Part shown: positions 34,094 through 45,947 of the stretch, in pieces
Numbering within the stretch: the first letter of the stretch is position 1
Layout of the letters: every line of letters starts with the position of its first letter
Assembly (NCBI GenBank): GCA_031308135.1
Contig: JAHLJT010009436.1
Coordinates: 162,186,268 to 162,250,267, forward strand
Source: Acheta domesticus
Lineage: Eukaryota > Arthropoda > Insecta > Orthoptera > Gryllidae
Direction: 5' to 3'
DNA: 64,000 bases
Translations under genes and position numbers: made by a program
The notes under the pieces: model-generated
What the model saw: the letters and a program-made list of their open reading frames with translations, nothing else
The model's database searches: none
Told to the model about the DNA's origin: nothing

Positions 34094-36342
34094 CTTATAA
34101 GTAGGGCCCGGATAATTATGTAATTACATATTTCCGTATGTTAACTTTATCAAGTCAAAACCACAATATATTTACGTTTCATGTCGATTAGGGTCTAAAA
34201 CCGATGACTTTTTATTACATATATTTACATATTTTACCCGAAAGTACATATATTTACATATTTTTCACAAAAGTGCATATTTTTAAATATTTCTTAATAT
34301 TCGTTTTTCTGCATTCTTTTTGTATAATTCTTCATTTATCCTACATGTTTTTGATAAGGAATAACCAAGACAAACAATTCAGCATTGTCAAACAATTTTT
34401 CGGCAGCCTCCTCTCCAAATTGGCGCAATTGCATTGCGTAAAAATGTTGATATTGCAGCACGCAGAACCCTACAAAAGGGCAAGGTGTTGCACTCCAAAG
34501 CTTCCAGTGTGTAGATTTCAGCGCGAGTAAAGCAGAGAACAAAATACTACTCAGAAATAAATTTTGTGTATGAAAATGGTACGTCTAGCAAGCGATAACT
34601 CGCGCCCAAAACGTATTTTTCAGAGGTCTGTTTTGACCTTAATGCCCTTCGCCAAAAATTACACGCACCAACGCAGCTCAGAAATCGCCATTGACAGTTT
34701 TCTTTCCCCGTTTGTTGCACTGGAGCCTAAACCCTTGTTTGTAAAGTATCTCTGTGAGGTGAAAACCTAAAGAAAAATCATGATGTGGCACTACAGCTTT
34801 TGGATAAGAGAAGGATAGAAAATAATTCACGGCGATTGGCTTAAACCTTGTGGTAACGCAGACTGGGAATTTTCCATAGGCAAAGTTTGGTTTATCTTTT
34901 CAAAGAAGTCAAGCAATAGCGTCATGGGTAAGAACATTATTAAAGAAAGCTGAATTTGTGCTAAGAGTCAATTGATTAAATATCAACCAGCATTGTTTTT
35001 ATTCCCTAATCCGTGAATAGCATTGAACAGTGACATGTTGGGACAAAGTTTGAATATACACCAGTAACGTCAATCGATGTGGAACACTTGGTCGGTACAA
35101 GACCTTCGGACAGATAATAGGAAAAATTTCATCCCTATAGAGTATTTGAGTAAACTCCTCGTGTGCATGCTTGCGGATGAGCCGTTCCGTCTCTCACGGG
35201 TCTCTCTCATTACTTCCCGTGCACTAGTGGAGACAAACGAGGTGTCATTCGACGCGTCTCGGCGTCCTAATGGGGTATTGATAATTTGTTTCCAGAAATG
35301 GCTATAAAATCCTAAGAAACTTCCAAAAACGTGTTTTTTCGTGATTTGGCGCTGTGATCTTGGTAAATATGCCGGGAACTAAATCAACGCCACCTAACTA
35401 GATGTAGGTGGTGTTGATTAAACTCCAGTACAATACCGACGAAGAGAAAGACAGAGAAACGAGAACAACGAAGAAGAAGAAGACGACGAAGACAAAGAAA
35501 ACGATGACGAAGGAGACGACGTAGAAGGAGGAGACGACGAAGAAGAAGAAGAAGAAGAAGAAGGAGGAGGAGACGACGAAGAAGAAGAAGAAGGAGGAGG
35601 AGACGACGAAGAAGAAGAAGAAGGAGGAGGAGACGACGAAGAAGAAGAAGAAGAAGGAGGAGGAGACGACGACGAAGATGAAGAAGGAGGAGACGACGAA
35701 GATGAAGAAGGAGGAGACGACGAAGATGAAGAAGGAGGAGACGACGAAGATGAAGAAGGAGGAGACGACGAAGATGAAGAAGGAGGAGACGACGAAGATG
35801 AAGGAGGAGACGACGACGAAGAAGGAGACGACGAAGAAGGAGACGACGAAGAAGAAGGAGAAGAAGAAGGAGGAGACGACGAAGAAGAAGGAGGAGACGA
35901 CGAAGAAGAAGGAGGAGGAGGAGGAGACGACAAAGAAGGAAACGACGACGAAGAAGAAGATGACAAAGAAGATGAGGACGAGGAAGACGAAAAAAGACGT
36001 AGAAAAAAAAGTCACAACCGAAGTAATTTAAAGCGTCGGTGACGTCACATTCAGATATTTTCTAAGTATTTGAAACAAATATTTGTTTCTCATTTTTTAG
36101 GAGACCATTGTAAATAACAGAATTGTGAGTAGAATAATGTTTTAATTTTGTTCTTTACGAGTATATTAAGTCTACACAGATCAACATTTAAGCAAAAGTA
36201 TTTTATTAAAACGAATTGATATAATAATTAAAGTGTTACATATTTCTTACTTTTTAGTACATATTTCTATACATTTTAATACATATATATGTACATATTT
36301 TCCTAATTTTTAGTACATAATTATCCGGGCCCTACTTATAAG
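34094..36342. mobile_element. Non-autonomous hAT-type element, 2.2 kb, exact 8-bp TSD
   Basis: The body is 34102-36334 (2233 bp), flanked by the 8-bp direct repeat CTTATAAG (34094-34101, 36335-36342). The terminal inverted repeats TAGGGCCCGGATAATTATGT and its inverse at the right end are perfect over 20 bp. Both subterminal regions hold many copies of acatattt-type motifs, likely transposase-binding sites. The interior encodes no hAT transposase that I can see and carries a long purine-rich satellite (35440-36005). TIR sequence and 8-bp duplication support hAT; the lack of a transposase makes it non-autonomous. Confidence 0.9.
35440..36005 (+). repeat. Purine-rich GAA/GAC/GGA satellite
   Basis: About 560 bp are almost pure purine plus periodic C on the plus strand. 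Higher-order units are visible, such as a ~27-bp gaagatgaagaaggaggagacgac-type period (35670-35800) and ~39-bp units at 35560-35650. All frames are open for long stretches for compositional reasons only (for example KKEETTKM repeats), so no protein is called. Confidence 0.9.
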
Positions 36343-39010
36343 CAATGAATATTAGGGTGTTGTGAACTGAAGAACACAACTATTTGTACTACTCAACATA
36401 AAACTAGGATTTTATAGTCACAACTCTCACGTGTGGTTGCCAATTAGGGTGGACAGATTGTTCCACAAAGTTATTGATACTCCTGCTGTGAACTAGTTAT
36501 TACAAAGCCATATTAACTACTATTGTAGTATATGAAAATAGTGAATTATGTAGAAAAAACTTCAATGAAAAAATATTTTATGCTTATGATCAGAAACAAA
36601 TGAATTACTGCCTATAAAATAATTTCTGATGTGGAAAAATTTAGTTTGTACCTTTAAGAGCAAATTTAACTCAAAATTAAGAGAACTTACCTTTTTCACC
36701 ACTTTTAGTCTTTAAACCTTCAAAGAGTTGAAATATATTCTATCCACTTAATAAAAAGTAATTCATAAAAAAATAATCCAATACCATATAATTTATTGGA
36801 TGAAATCATTTTAGAATGTCAGTTATTTCTTATGATACATGAAATGCGATACTTAAAATTTGAACAATTAAATGAAATTCTCAGTGAAGATTCTCTTTTC
36901 TTATACTTTCCCTCATATTGACAAATTTATTTTTAATTCTTGAATCCATGTTCATTCTTTAAATTTAGAAATAATAGTATAATAATCATAGTTTAACAAA
37001 AATTCTATTTAATTATTGTTAATTTAGTTTAAGTTAAATTAATTCTTGTTAATTTAATTAAATTCATGTTATTAATTTTTTGTCTTCCACTATAAGTAAG
37101 TTTGCAATACTATTGTACCACTAAATGTAAGTTAGCAATACTAAATTTACAGATTCTCACATATCTTTTAAAAATAACAGCAGATAAAACTTTTATGATA
37201 TAGCCAAATATATTACAAATTTTCAGAAAATACTGAGAGACTACAGTACTTTTTCAGAAATTTTAATTAACTATAAATGATGGGCAATATCTGGAAGAAC
37301 ATGGAAAGCATTGCCAATTTGTCTAACTTTCATTCCATGATACCACCCAATCTTTAAAAAGTTGTTTTTGCCCCATTATTAAAAATGCATCTGACAAAGC
37401 TTTTGAAAGTAACCACTTATGTGAAATGCTGACAACTGGTTTACTAATAACTGAACACAATTGTTATGTGAACAAATGATCACAGGGATTCAAATTGTCA
37501 TGGGCCCAAGCAATAAACACATCTTCATTAAAATCACATTAGCACAAACTAAAAAGCTCTGCTGAATGAAACACATATTTTTAATTCAATATAATTTAAT
37601 ACCATAATTTACACAACAAAATTGAAGCAAGTATGAACTTTACATAAACAATATTCTTTGCATTGGAACTTTTTCTATTAATAATGTTGTACACATGAAA
37701 TGAAGAAGTCATAGTTGGCTGAATAAAATTCTGTTACAAAATAATGCAAATGTAAATAACAATTTTTTCCCCATAAAAAGAGAGGTTTCAAAAATATGCC
37801 AATTGAATTATGTAGGAAACGTGGAAAAATTAACAAATCACAGTTGTCGATATACATTTTTAAACATTTACACACCAAATAAGAAAACAAATTAAATACA
37901 ATGAAAACAAGATGAATAGGCTCTTTAATCCATGATCGTTAATTCATTAACAATATACATTCTACTAAAGCAATAAATACTTCATTAATTAAAGAATTAC
38001 AGGAAGTAAATACATTTAATAATGATAATTCATCAGAGTATCAGCATTCACTCCATGCATCACAGGGTAAATGAACAAAAATCACTCTGGAGATGGGAGA
38101 CTACTATAATCATGGGTTCATGTTAGTAATTTTTTTTAGATTAATTCCAAACTTAGAAACCAGTTTTCAACACCAAAATGAGAATGAAAGCAAACATAAT
38201 TTTAAAATATTGCCATGCAGAAACAAAAATTCTGAACAAAAGCACATTAAAGTATTTTCCAAAAAGCAGCATGCACACCACTCAAAATCAATAATTGTTA
38301 ATTTTCATTATTAAAACACTCATAACAATTCAAAAACTAAATATTTAAACAAAACCAGTCTTCACAAATACTGCAACTAAGTACTGTATGATTACAGTAC
38401 GCGATTCTTCAAATACCAACACCAAAAATTTTGCCTTTGCATAACAATACATTAATAGCAAATATTTAAAGATGAGCATCATCTTCCTCAGAGTCCTAAA
38501 GTCACAAAACATCAATCGCCATAGGCAATGATGCACCGAGTGTGAGAACTCAGTCAGTATGCACAGTATAATAGGCAGAATGCATTGGCAATTAAAAATT
38601 AATTTTTTAGTCAAAATTAAAACAGTAATTGTTTTTGATTTTCATAAGTTCCAAAATGTAACAAAACCATAGACAACCCACACATGGCCCAAATAATGGC
38701 ACAGTATTCTTTCAATGTCTATGTGCATTGGAAAGTAGTAATTTTAAATAATTTTCAATACAAATATTGAAATTAATACTATAAACAAATACAAACATAC
38801 AAAGTACACATATTCACAAAAATAATAGATGCAAAATAAAGTATGGGAATACTTGAAATTCATATTGGATCATATTAATAATCGATTTCAATTAGTGCAA
38901 ATCAACATAGCCCTGGCATATGCAATAACACAACAGGAAAGACTTGCCAATTTTGATGGCCTGCAATGTATTTACATTCCTAATTTTCCAGTTATTTAAG
39001 AATCCCAGAA
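36343..39010. other. AT-rich intergenic DNA
   Basis: Very AT-rich with homopolymer runs. No gene or known repeat was identified; short frames such as 38345-38614 lack domain signatures. Confidence 0.5.
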
Positions 39011-39017
39011 AAATAAG

Positions 39018-39232
39018 TAAATGATGAAATAAAAAATCACCTGGAGAAAGTTGCAAGTTTTAACTTCCTGGAATACATGTCAAACGGAAGTAAAAATCTA
39101 CAGGAGAAAATTGATAGAGAAATTCATGAACAGAACATTCTTAGGAATTCTAAAACAGAAATAAGGTTTAAATTCTACAAAGTTATATTTCCCAACATGC
39201 CTACATGGAAGTGAAAATCAAACTACCTGTAT
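39018..39232 (+). pseudogene. LINE reverse-transcriptase remnant
   Basis: A plus-strand frame reads VNDEIKNHLEKVASFNFLEY, then KTEIRFKFYKVIFPNMPT. After a one-base shift it reads HGSENQTT. This is the post-palm region of LINE reverse transcriptases, which in many families reads like VxxFxYLG ... KxKFYKxxxxPxLxYGSExWT. It is short, degraded and frame-broken, with no catalytic motif. Confidence 0.6.
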
Positions 39233-39242
39233 ACCTGTACAA

Positions 39243-39872
39243 ACTAGTGGTGCTACAGAATGGCACAGACTTTCCCGCATTAGTTTTCTATTTCCTTTGG
39301 TCTCGGCTAGCTATTCCAACTTGACACATACTCTTCCCACCTGCCATCTATCGCCGCCCAAACTACATTTTTTTGACATTTTCTTAATTTATCGGTTTCC
39401 TAATAGTAGAACGGGAAAATTATTGTAAGAATATTAAAGAACTGTAAAACCCCGTCCTAAATGACAATTTTCTTTGAAAAATTTGGAGGCGTTTTTAAGA
39501 AAATGGCGTTTAAACGCTACTTTAAATGTGAAATTTGAGGCTCTATTTCACAGAGATTTTTTTAATTTCGAATAACTTCATTTGAAGTCATTTGAAGCAC
39601 CTTTACTCACAAATACAATACGGTTTCCAAATTGCTGTAAATGCGCACATGAATGGTGTGAAAGATCTTTCAAAAAAATTACATTTGTGTAATTTTTGTA
39701 AAAACAAAAAAATAACCCAAAATGAACTTTACGTCATATTAAAGAGTTCAACCTTACGTCAATAACACTATCCGTTCCAAAAGTTTGAAGAAAAAATTTG
39801 GAGCCGTTTAGTAATATACCAATGTATATTACTCCGTATATATATTGTGTATACGGGAAAGTAAAAAAGGAG
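39243..39872 (+). repeat. Repeat family B, copy 1 (short)
   Basis: It starts actagtggtgctacagaatg then gcacagactttcccg, and ends tgtatacgggaaagtaaaaa. It contains one internal block (ggcgtttaaacgctactttaaatgtg; cttcatttgaagtcatttgaag). It is an internally deleted version of the longer copies at 41246-42823 and 52454-55050. No protein was recognised. Confidence 0.7.
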
Positions 39873-39985
39873 GGAAAATTCTACACTATCTGGTAATTAA
39901 TTGAAGAGGCTTGGATAGGTTGAAAACACAGCTATGAATGGAAATGCAAAAGACTAAGAAATCTATAACAGACCCATGAAAAATG

Positions 39986-40490
39986 TTAAAGGGGTAAACT
40001 TATGTTTTCTTCATCTACCAATTTTTCAATGAAACTGGAAATTTTTTCCACAATTTTCTTGTTCATTGTTACTCTCGGTTTCCCATTTACACATATTCCT
40101 AAACAGGCTGCTACACCTTCTCTGCCATTTTCTAGAAAAACCTTCTTTAATTCTCTCACTGTCAAACCTTTCCGAGCCATTTTTTTCAACATACGAGTTG
40201 ACACTGTTGTTTTCAGAGGCCTCTACAGAGGCAAATTTTCCCGCTCCTTGTTGCACAAGGCTTCATTTTTAAAATAAGCTTTTGTGGACAAAGCCCGTCG
40301 TTTCAAATCATCGTCAACAATATTAAAATGATCTAAAAGACCTTTCAAGAGTATGCAATCTGCTTCTGCATTATGCGCTCTGGAATGAATTGCCTCCCAT
40401 TCATCTCCTATTAGAAAATGCTTGGCTAAAACGTCTAATTTACCTATTTTCCCTGGCGAAGTAAAGGAATGGTATCAGTGAATCCAAACA
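39986..40490 (-). pseudogene. MULE-exonuclease gene, exon 4 part b (exonuclease motif III, C-terminus)
   Basis: This is the continuation of the exonuclease beyond the insertion: GFTDTIPLLRQGKIGKLDVL, then IHSRAHNAEADCILLKGLL with the HxxxxD motif III of DEDDh exonucleases. A helical C-terminal domain follows, MARKGLTVRELKKVFLENG, then GKPRVTMNKKIVEKISSFIE, to the stop at 39988-39986. A TAG at 40225-40223 interrupts the otherwise open frame. This part makes sense only when read after part a. Confidence 0.75.
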
Positions 40491-42823
40491 AAACTAGTGG
40501 TGCTACAACAGCACTTACTTTCCCGTATTAGAGGAAACAGCTAAGTAGTACTGTAATATTGCACTTTATGCGGTACTAACATCTTCGCTTGGAACTCACT
40601 ATTTCCATTGCAGTGTTGTCAGAACTATGTGAATTCTACAACTTCACAAAAATAGAATGCAAACGTTTTGTAACCCTGTATTGGAAAAAGAAGCCTGATA
40701 CCCTGGAAATATAGAAATGCCTTCCATTGGGCCATGATTAGGGAAGAGTATTTTTAAACCATGCAACAAATTCTCTACTCACTACAAATGGTACAGCATT
40801 TGGTGCAAAACTAAATAATTGCCTGCAAATATCAACATAAATTAGACAATTATAACTCCTTTTCATACAGCTCCATTAGGTCACAACAATGACACTAATT
40901 CACAGATATTCGCGAGCGCAAAGTGAATTCCATTGTTGCAGACCCTGCATTGTCGCTATTCTGAGAGCTATTAATTCTTTTTACTTATTTCAAATATTTC
41001 AAAATAAACAATTTCTAAAATATTAATGTGTAAGTCTATAACAAAGTTCGAATGTAAGAAACGAAGAAAGAAATAATATACAAAATTGCACATTCTAATT
41101 TACGACGCATCCAGCTGTCCGAAGCGCAGTAAATTTACAGCGGCCTATTACGTTTGTCACAAAATTAAAGAAAAACTACTCGTATTTTGAAAAAATTAAG
41201 CATGACCGTATTTATTTTATTTATTTATTTGTCAAAAAACAGAAACAGAATGGCACAGACTTTCCCGTATTAGTTTTCTATTTTCCTGGGTCTTCGCTAG
41301 CTATTCGGAATTGCCACATACTCTTTCTTGCCAGCTACCATCTATCATCGCCAAAAGTACATTTTTTGTCATTTTCTTAATTTTTCTGTTTCCTATTGGT
41401 AGAACAGAAACATTAATTTAGAATATTAAAGAACACAAAAACCTAGCCGTAAACGGCAATTTTCTTTTAAAAATTATGTGCCGTTTAAGAGAAAATGGCG
41501 TTTTAGCACTACTAAAAATGCGAAATTTGAAGCTCATTTTCACAGAAAATTTTTGAGTTTTCAAAATACTTTATTTGAAGTTATTTGAAGCACTTACACT
41601 CACAAATATAATCATCTTTACAAATTGCGGATAATGTGCATATTAAAGATGTGAGAGATCTTTCAAAAAATTTACATTTATATAATTTTTGAAAAAAACA
41701 AAAAAAACTCAAAATAAACTTCACGCTATACTAATGAGTGTAATTAGCACTATCCGTTACAAAAGTTTCAAGAAAAAAATTGCAGCCATATACGAGAAAA
41801 TGACGTTTGAGCATTTCTGAAAATGCCGAAATTTGAGCTACTTTTCACAGAAAACGGTAGTGTTTTCGAGAAACTTTACTTGACATTATTTAAAGCATAT
41901 ATACTCGTAAATATAATAATGTAAAAAAATCGCCGATAATGTAAATATTAACGACGTGAGAGACAAGTAAAAAAATTTACATTTTGGTAATTTTTGAAAA
42001 AACCAACCGATAGACCATAATGGCTTTTATGTCATTGATAGAATACATTTACCACTATCCCTACCAAAGTTTAAAGAAAAAATTTGGAGCCGTTTTTGAG
42101 AAAATTTTGTTTTTGTAATTTTTTAAAATTGCACATATTGCACGAAAACTACCAAAATTGTGAAAAACATTTACATGACCTTTATTAAAGAACTCAATAT
42201 GCAGAACAAATTTTATTTGAAGAAAAAATCTCTATCTTCAATTTTGTAGTTGGAGAAAGACGCCGAAAAAAATTCAAGCTTTCACAATTTTCGAAAATTC
42301 AGAGCTGTACGTGAAAATCGGACCTATGCCATGTTAAAAAGTGTATTTTCCTCTATTCATAGAAGAAATTTAAAGAAAAAATTTGGAGCCGTTTTGAGAA
42401 AATGTTGAAAATCCCCGGGGGGCTTCATATAAAGTACCCCCAAATTTTAAAGAATCTTTTTCAAAATCACAAAGCTTCGACTAGAATCAGATCGACTGGG
42501 GAATATCAATTTTGAAGAAAATCGACCGAACGGTTTAGGCGCTAGCGTTGACCACACACGGACAGACGGACAGACGGACGGAATGCCGTCAATCGATTTT
42601 TAAGTATAAAGAAGCAACAAATCATAGATTTTGACCACACCACGTGTTAGGTGATTTTTTTTTCTTAATTTAGCAACTGGTTTTATCCACTTATTCGTTT
42701 TCACGGCCCGGCAATTAATTTTTTTCCGCCGAAAATTGGCCATTTTTTCGCTCAGCATTACATAACTTTCCCTATACTACGTATATCACTCCGTGTATAC
42801 GTACGTATACGGGAAAGTAAAAG
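40491..42823 (+). mobile_element. Repeat family B insertion(s) inside the exonuclease
   Basis: The insertion begins aaactagtggtgctaca at 40491 with a short variant terminus and ~700 bp of unassigned DNA. It then holds a near full-length family B copy (41246-42823) from gaatggcacagactttcccg to cgtatacgggaaagtaaa. The copy contains about three diverged 260-300-bp internal units and a cggacagacggacagacgg tail. It is non-coding on both strands. At least two insertion events, or one rearranged insertion, are needed. Confidence 0.7.
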
Positions 42824-44233
42824 AGGAAACTGCTTTTTCCATGTTGTGTCGCCTCAACCAAGCAAAAATTTTGGGAGCACCAAGTTTTATTAAATTATGA
42901 CCGACAAGCAAAATTTGTGAATTAAAATTTTGCAGATAGGTCACAAAATCTTCCGCAACTTGTGCTGAGGCAGTTGTTTGTACTGGCTGACCAAAATGTA
43001 CCAAACAACCATTGTTCACTGTCAATCCAGTTGCAGCAGATGCATAACGGTTAATCCTCTTCTGAGGCAACATGTAGGCATTGAAGGAGGAAGTTAAACT
43101 GTATGCTGCAATCTGAATAATTTCAGCATCCTTTTCAAACCCAGTAGTTTCAGTATCAATAATAACTACTGTGCACGTGTCTTGAAGAGGAGACAAGTCA
43201 GGGATCCACGTATCTGATGCCAAAGTTGCTGTGGCTGCTTCCTCCATTGTGCTTCCCATTCCACTTAAATACATGAAACCTTCCAGGTGGGATTTCTGCA
43301 GGTTCCTATTACTTGATTTGCCGACAAGACGTCTTCTTTTGAAGACGACAGTTTTTTGCTGTCTGCGGACTCTTTGCCGTTTTGCTTCCATCCGCTGACG
43401 ATATCTCCTGGCCATATTTCCGGGCGAAAGACCCACTTTCTTGTGGATTTTGACCAGATGATCAGCCTCTTCATTTTTCTGCAGTACAGCTGCAGATATC
43501 CTGTAAGCCAAGGATGGTGAAGATCCATAAAAGCGGCTCTTTGGAGCCCGAGTCACAGCCATTTGATTAAACGACTCGTTCTGCTGTGATGAACCTCCTG
43601 GCGCAATCTTGTCGGCTTTATCAATATACATTTCCAACAAGAATTGAAAATCCTTCTCCCACCTTTCACACGTGAAAGGTTTTCCTTGAGGCAAATTCTT
43701 AAAAACATAATTCGCATCTGAACGAGCCTTACACCATGTTCCACAATTTTCATGACGACCAAATGTATGATTAGCAATATTCCGAAGGGAATGTTTGAGG
43801 CCTGAAGGGTTGTGCTCATTCTGGGCAATAGCATACGTGAAACATCTTTTCAAATATTTTATAACATTAGATGTTAAGAATTTATGTTTTTTACTAAGTC
43901 CATACAAATGGCCAGAAAACTTTTTTACCGTATGGTTTTTGTCATTCCATTTCACAACTTTGTGGCTGGCAGCTTGCTGCACATGTGACATTGTGGCAGC
44001 ATCATCATCACCAACAAGGACATCTACCCTCACATTGCTGTCTTTAAATTTAGTATTGTTAATCAGGAGATTAACAGCGGAGACAGGTTCCATAGATTTA
44101 GAACTCCCATTGTGGTTCTTCCTGCAACCATGGTCTTCTGGTCGATGTCCATGGTTGCACAGAGCACAGACAGTGCTTAATACCTCGTAAGCAAGGACTT
44201 TATGTGACAAATGTCCAAATACAGATGCTCTCC
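42824..44233 (-). pseudogene. MULE-exonuclease gene, exon 4 part a (DDE core and exonuclease motifs I-II)
   Basis: The longest open piece of the locus. Numbering from the internal Met at 44210: VLVGDDD at 64-70 (second catalytic Asp region), a CxxHG-type finger at 16-29, GTWC and SSQQNESFNQ (Glu 212) closing the DDE core near 216, then a basic linker (270-305). Exonuclease motif I is VVIIDTETTGF with Asp352 and Glu354. Motif II is LLVGHNLIKLGAPKIFAW, where the usual Asp after HN-xx-F is missing. The last residues before the insertion are MEKAVSS; the following FTFPYTYVYTE is inserted repeat, not transposase. No frameshift over about 460 codons. Confidence 0.85.
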
Positions 44234-44304
44234 CTAAAACAAAATTGAATAAGGTAAAATATTTGTTTTAACATAAAATTGAATACTGCACCAATTTTAC
44301 CTAC

Positions 44305-44426
44305 CACTTTTACTGTCATATGCAAAGCCAGTGCCTCTCTTATCCCAGCCAAAATCAAATTCGCAGGTGATTCCAACTTCATTTGAATCTGGTTCCTGGC
44401 CCCCATCATTCTCATCAGTAACAGAT
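44305..44426 (-). pseudogene. MULE-exonuclease gene, exon 3 (first catalytic Asp)
   Basis: 122 bp encoding ...GITCEFDFGWDKRGTGFAYD with SKSG. The FDFGWDKRG motif corresponds to the DGxWxKRG strand that carries the first catalytic Asp of these transposases. Acceptor CTTGGCAG, donor GTAGGT, phases consistent with neighbours. Confidence 0.7.
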
Positions 44427-44834
44427 CTGCCAAGAGGAAAGAAAATATAATTTTCTGAAACCTGCTCCATTCCATCAGTTAAATTATTTTGAAATATTAC
44501 TTTACTTTTCTAAATCACAGAATTTTAATCTATATAATAACTGGAGTAATTTAACCTTTTTAAATACAATTTTAACTGATGGAATATGCACAAGCTTAAT
44601 AAAGTTACACTTGAAAACAATTCTGCTGAATTATTTGTATTTACTTACAAATGTAAATACAAAATTTAGAACATGGAAATGAAGTAGTATACTTGAGAGA
44701 AAATAAGTGCTTCCAAAAAACCATTGTAGCAATTCTGCAGCACATTAAAAATTTCTATTAAGAGACTATACTTGCGAAATAAACTTTACTAATAAATATC
44801 TTCAACCAAATCTAACATCTTTTATTAAATTTAC

Positions 44835-45024
44835 CTTTGCAACTCAAGAGTTAACTTTCTCTCTTCTTCAATTGCTTCAGTGCAAGATTCATCAGCAACC
44901 GCTTCAAATGCAGGGCCAACCTTAGCTTGGGCTCTCTTCATGGTGGTTGGATAAATAATGGGCAAATTCATGGCCGAAAAAAATGTATTTAATTGGTCAT
45001 GCCCAATCCCAGAATCTAAACAAC
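44835..45024 (-). pseudogene. MULE-exonuclease gene, exon 2
   Basis: 190 bp between acceptor ATTTTTAG and donor GTAAATT. It encodes CLDSGIGHDQLNTFFSAMNL, PIIYPTTMKRAQAKVGPAF, and EEERKLTLELQR, a helical region that precedes the DDE core in this transposase family. Enters phase 1 and leaves phase 2, matching exons 1 and 3. No internal stop. Confidence 0.75.
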
Positions 45025-45571
45025 CTAAAAATAAACAAATTGATTTCAGATATCCAATGCCATTATCTTTAAAACTTAAAGCACTTTAGAGAATATAAGA
45101 AAGAGGTTAAATACAAATCATCAAAATGTTTCTCAACATTTAGTGACAATTAAATTATTAGATAAATTTCTTTCCCCACACGTCATATACAGTTTTTACT
45201 GTTTTTGGACAAATAAGTAAATAAATAAATAAATTGATCAAAATACTAATTTCAATAAGTCCATTATTTTGTTGTATTAACACAGGGTATATTTTTACAT
45301 GAATAACATTTTTATTAGAGTGACAATGGTAATATCTTTTAAAACCAAAATACGAAGTTATTTTCTCTCGCTCCAAAAGGTCAAATAATATACCACCTGC
45401 TTATACAAAAATTAATTTTAACACGTGTTATGAGGGTAAGATTTGATAATAAAACGACTTAATTACCATTACATTTGTTAACGAAAATGAGCTTTAGAGA
45501 AATTGTTATACTTAAAGATCCTTATGAATATAATGAATATTAAAAGAAAATTTCAGTTTTTTTGCACTTAC

Positions 45572-45947
45572 CGGCTGCTGCTTTGAGGTTTACAGCAGAT
45601 AAAGAAGATCCGTCCTCAAAATGCACAGATGACGATGTTGGAACTTGAACAATTTTACAGCACTTGTAACAACTCACGTGAAATATTGAGGCTAATCCAC
45701 GCCGAACTTCTTTTTTTAAAAAACGGAAGCTCAGAGGAATTTCACAATCGCCACACCACATTAATTGTGAAATTAATGCGACATCCACAATTCTTCGACC
45801 AATTGAGTTTATGGCCTCATAAGAATCTGCGAAATTGCCACACTGTCTTCTTTCGTTCAACGCTTTCACGATATCGCTTGCTTTTTGACGACGCTCCAAC
45901 TCTGATTTCCGTTAAAATTTACCGTTTTTATCTCTTATCGGAGCCAT
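45572..45947 (-). pseudogene. MULE-exonuclease gene, exon 1
   Basis: It starts at ATG 45947 (MAPIRDKNGKF), then meets TAA, then continues in the same frame: ERRQKASDIVKALNE. The conserved block is GRRIVDVALISQLMWCGDC, then PLSFRFLKKEVRRGLASIF with HVSCYKCCK. The paired CxxC motifs suggest a zinc-binding fold. The exon ends AAA G|GTAAGT, phase 1. A downstream non-ATG start (TTG at 45899) would avoid the stop but drops the conserved first residues. Confidence 0.75.

Larger units (their letters stand above)
39986..45947 (-). pseudogene. Mutator-like transposase fused to DnaQ-like exonuclease (whole locus)
   Basis: Four exons on the minus strand: E1 45947-45572, E2 45024-44835, E3 44426-44305, and E4 44233-39986 interrupted by an insertion at 40491-42823. 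All junction phases agree (1, 2, 1). The protein order is an N-terminal Cys-containing domain, a MULE-type DDE transposase core, then a DEDD 3'-5' exonuclease and a short C-terminal domain. It would cut and paste DNA in the nucleus; the exonuclease role is unknown. Lesions are TAA at codon 12 (45914-45912), TAG at 40225-40223, and the 2.3-kb insertion. Similar transposase-plus-exonuclease fusions are known to me as predicted proteins in invertebrates, but I cannot cite a functional study. Terminal repeats of the element were not found. Confidence 0.8.

Noticed and set aside
35398..36031. ORFs of Ser/Pro, Phe/Val or Lys/Glu/Thr repeats
   Set aside because: They are compositional readings of the purine satellite in different frames inside a non-autonomous hAT element.
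42786..42823. C-terminus FTFPYTYVYTE of the exonuclease ORF
   Set aside because: It is the translated end of the inserted family B repeat; the real exonuclease continues at 40490.
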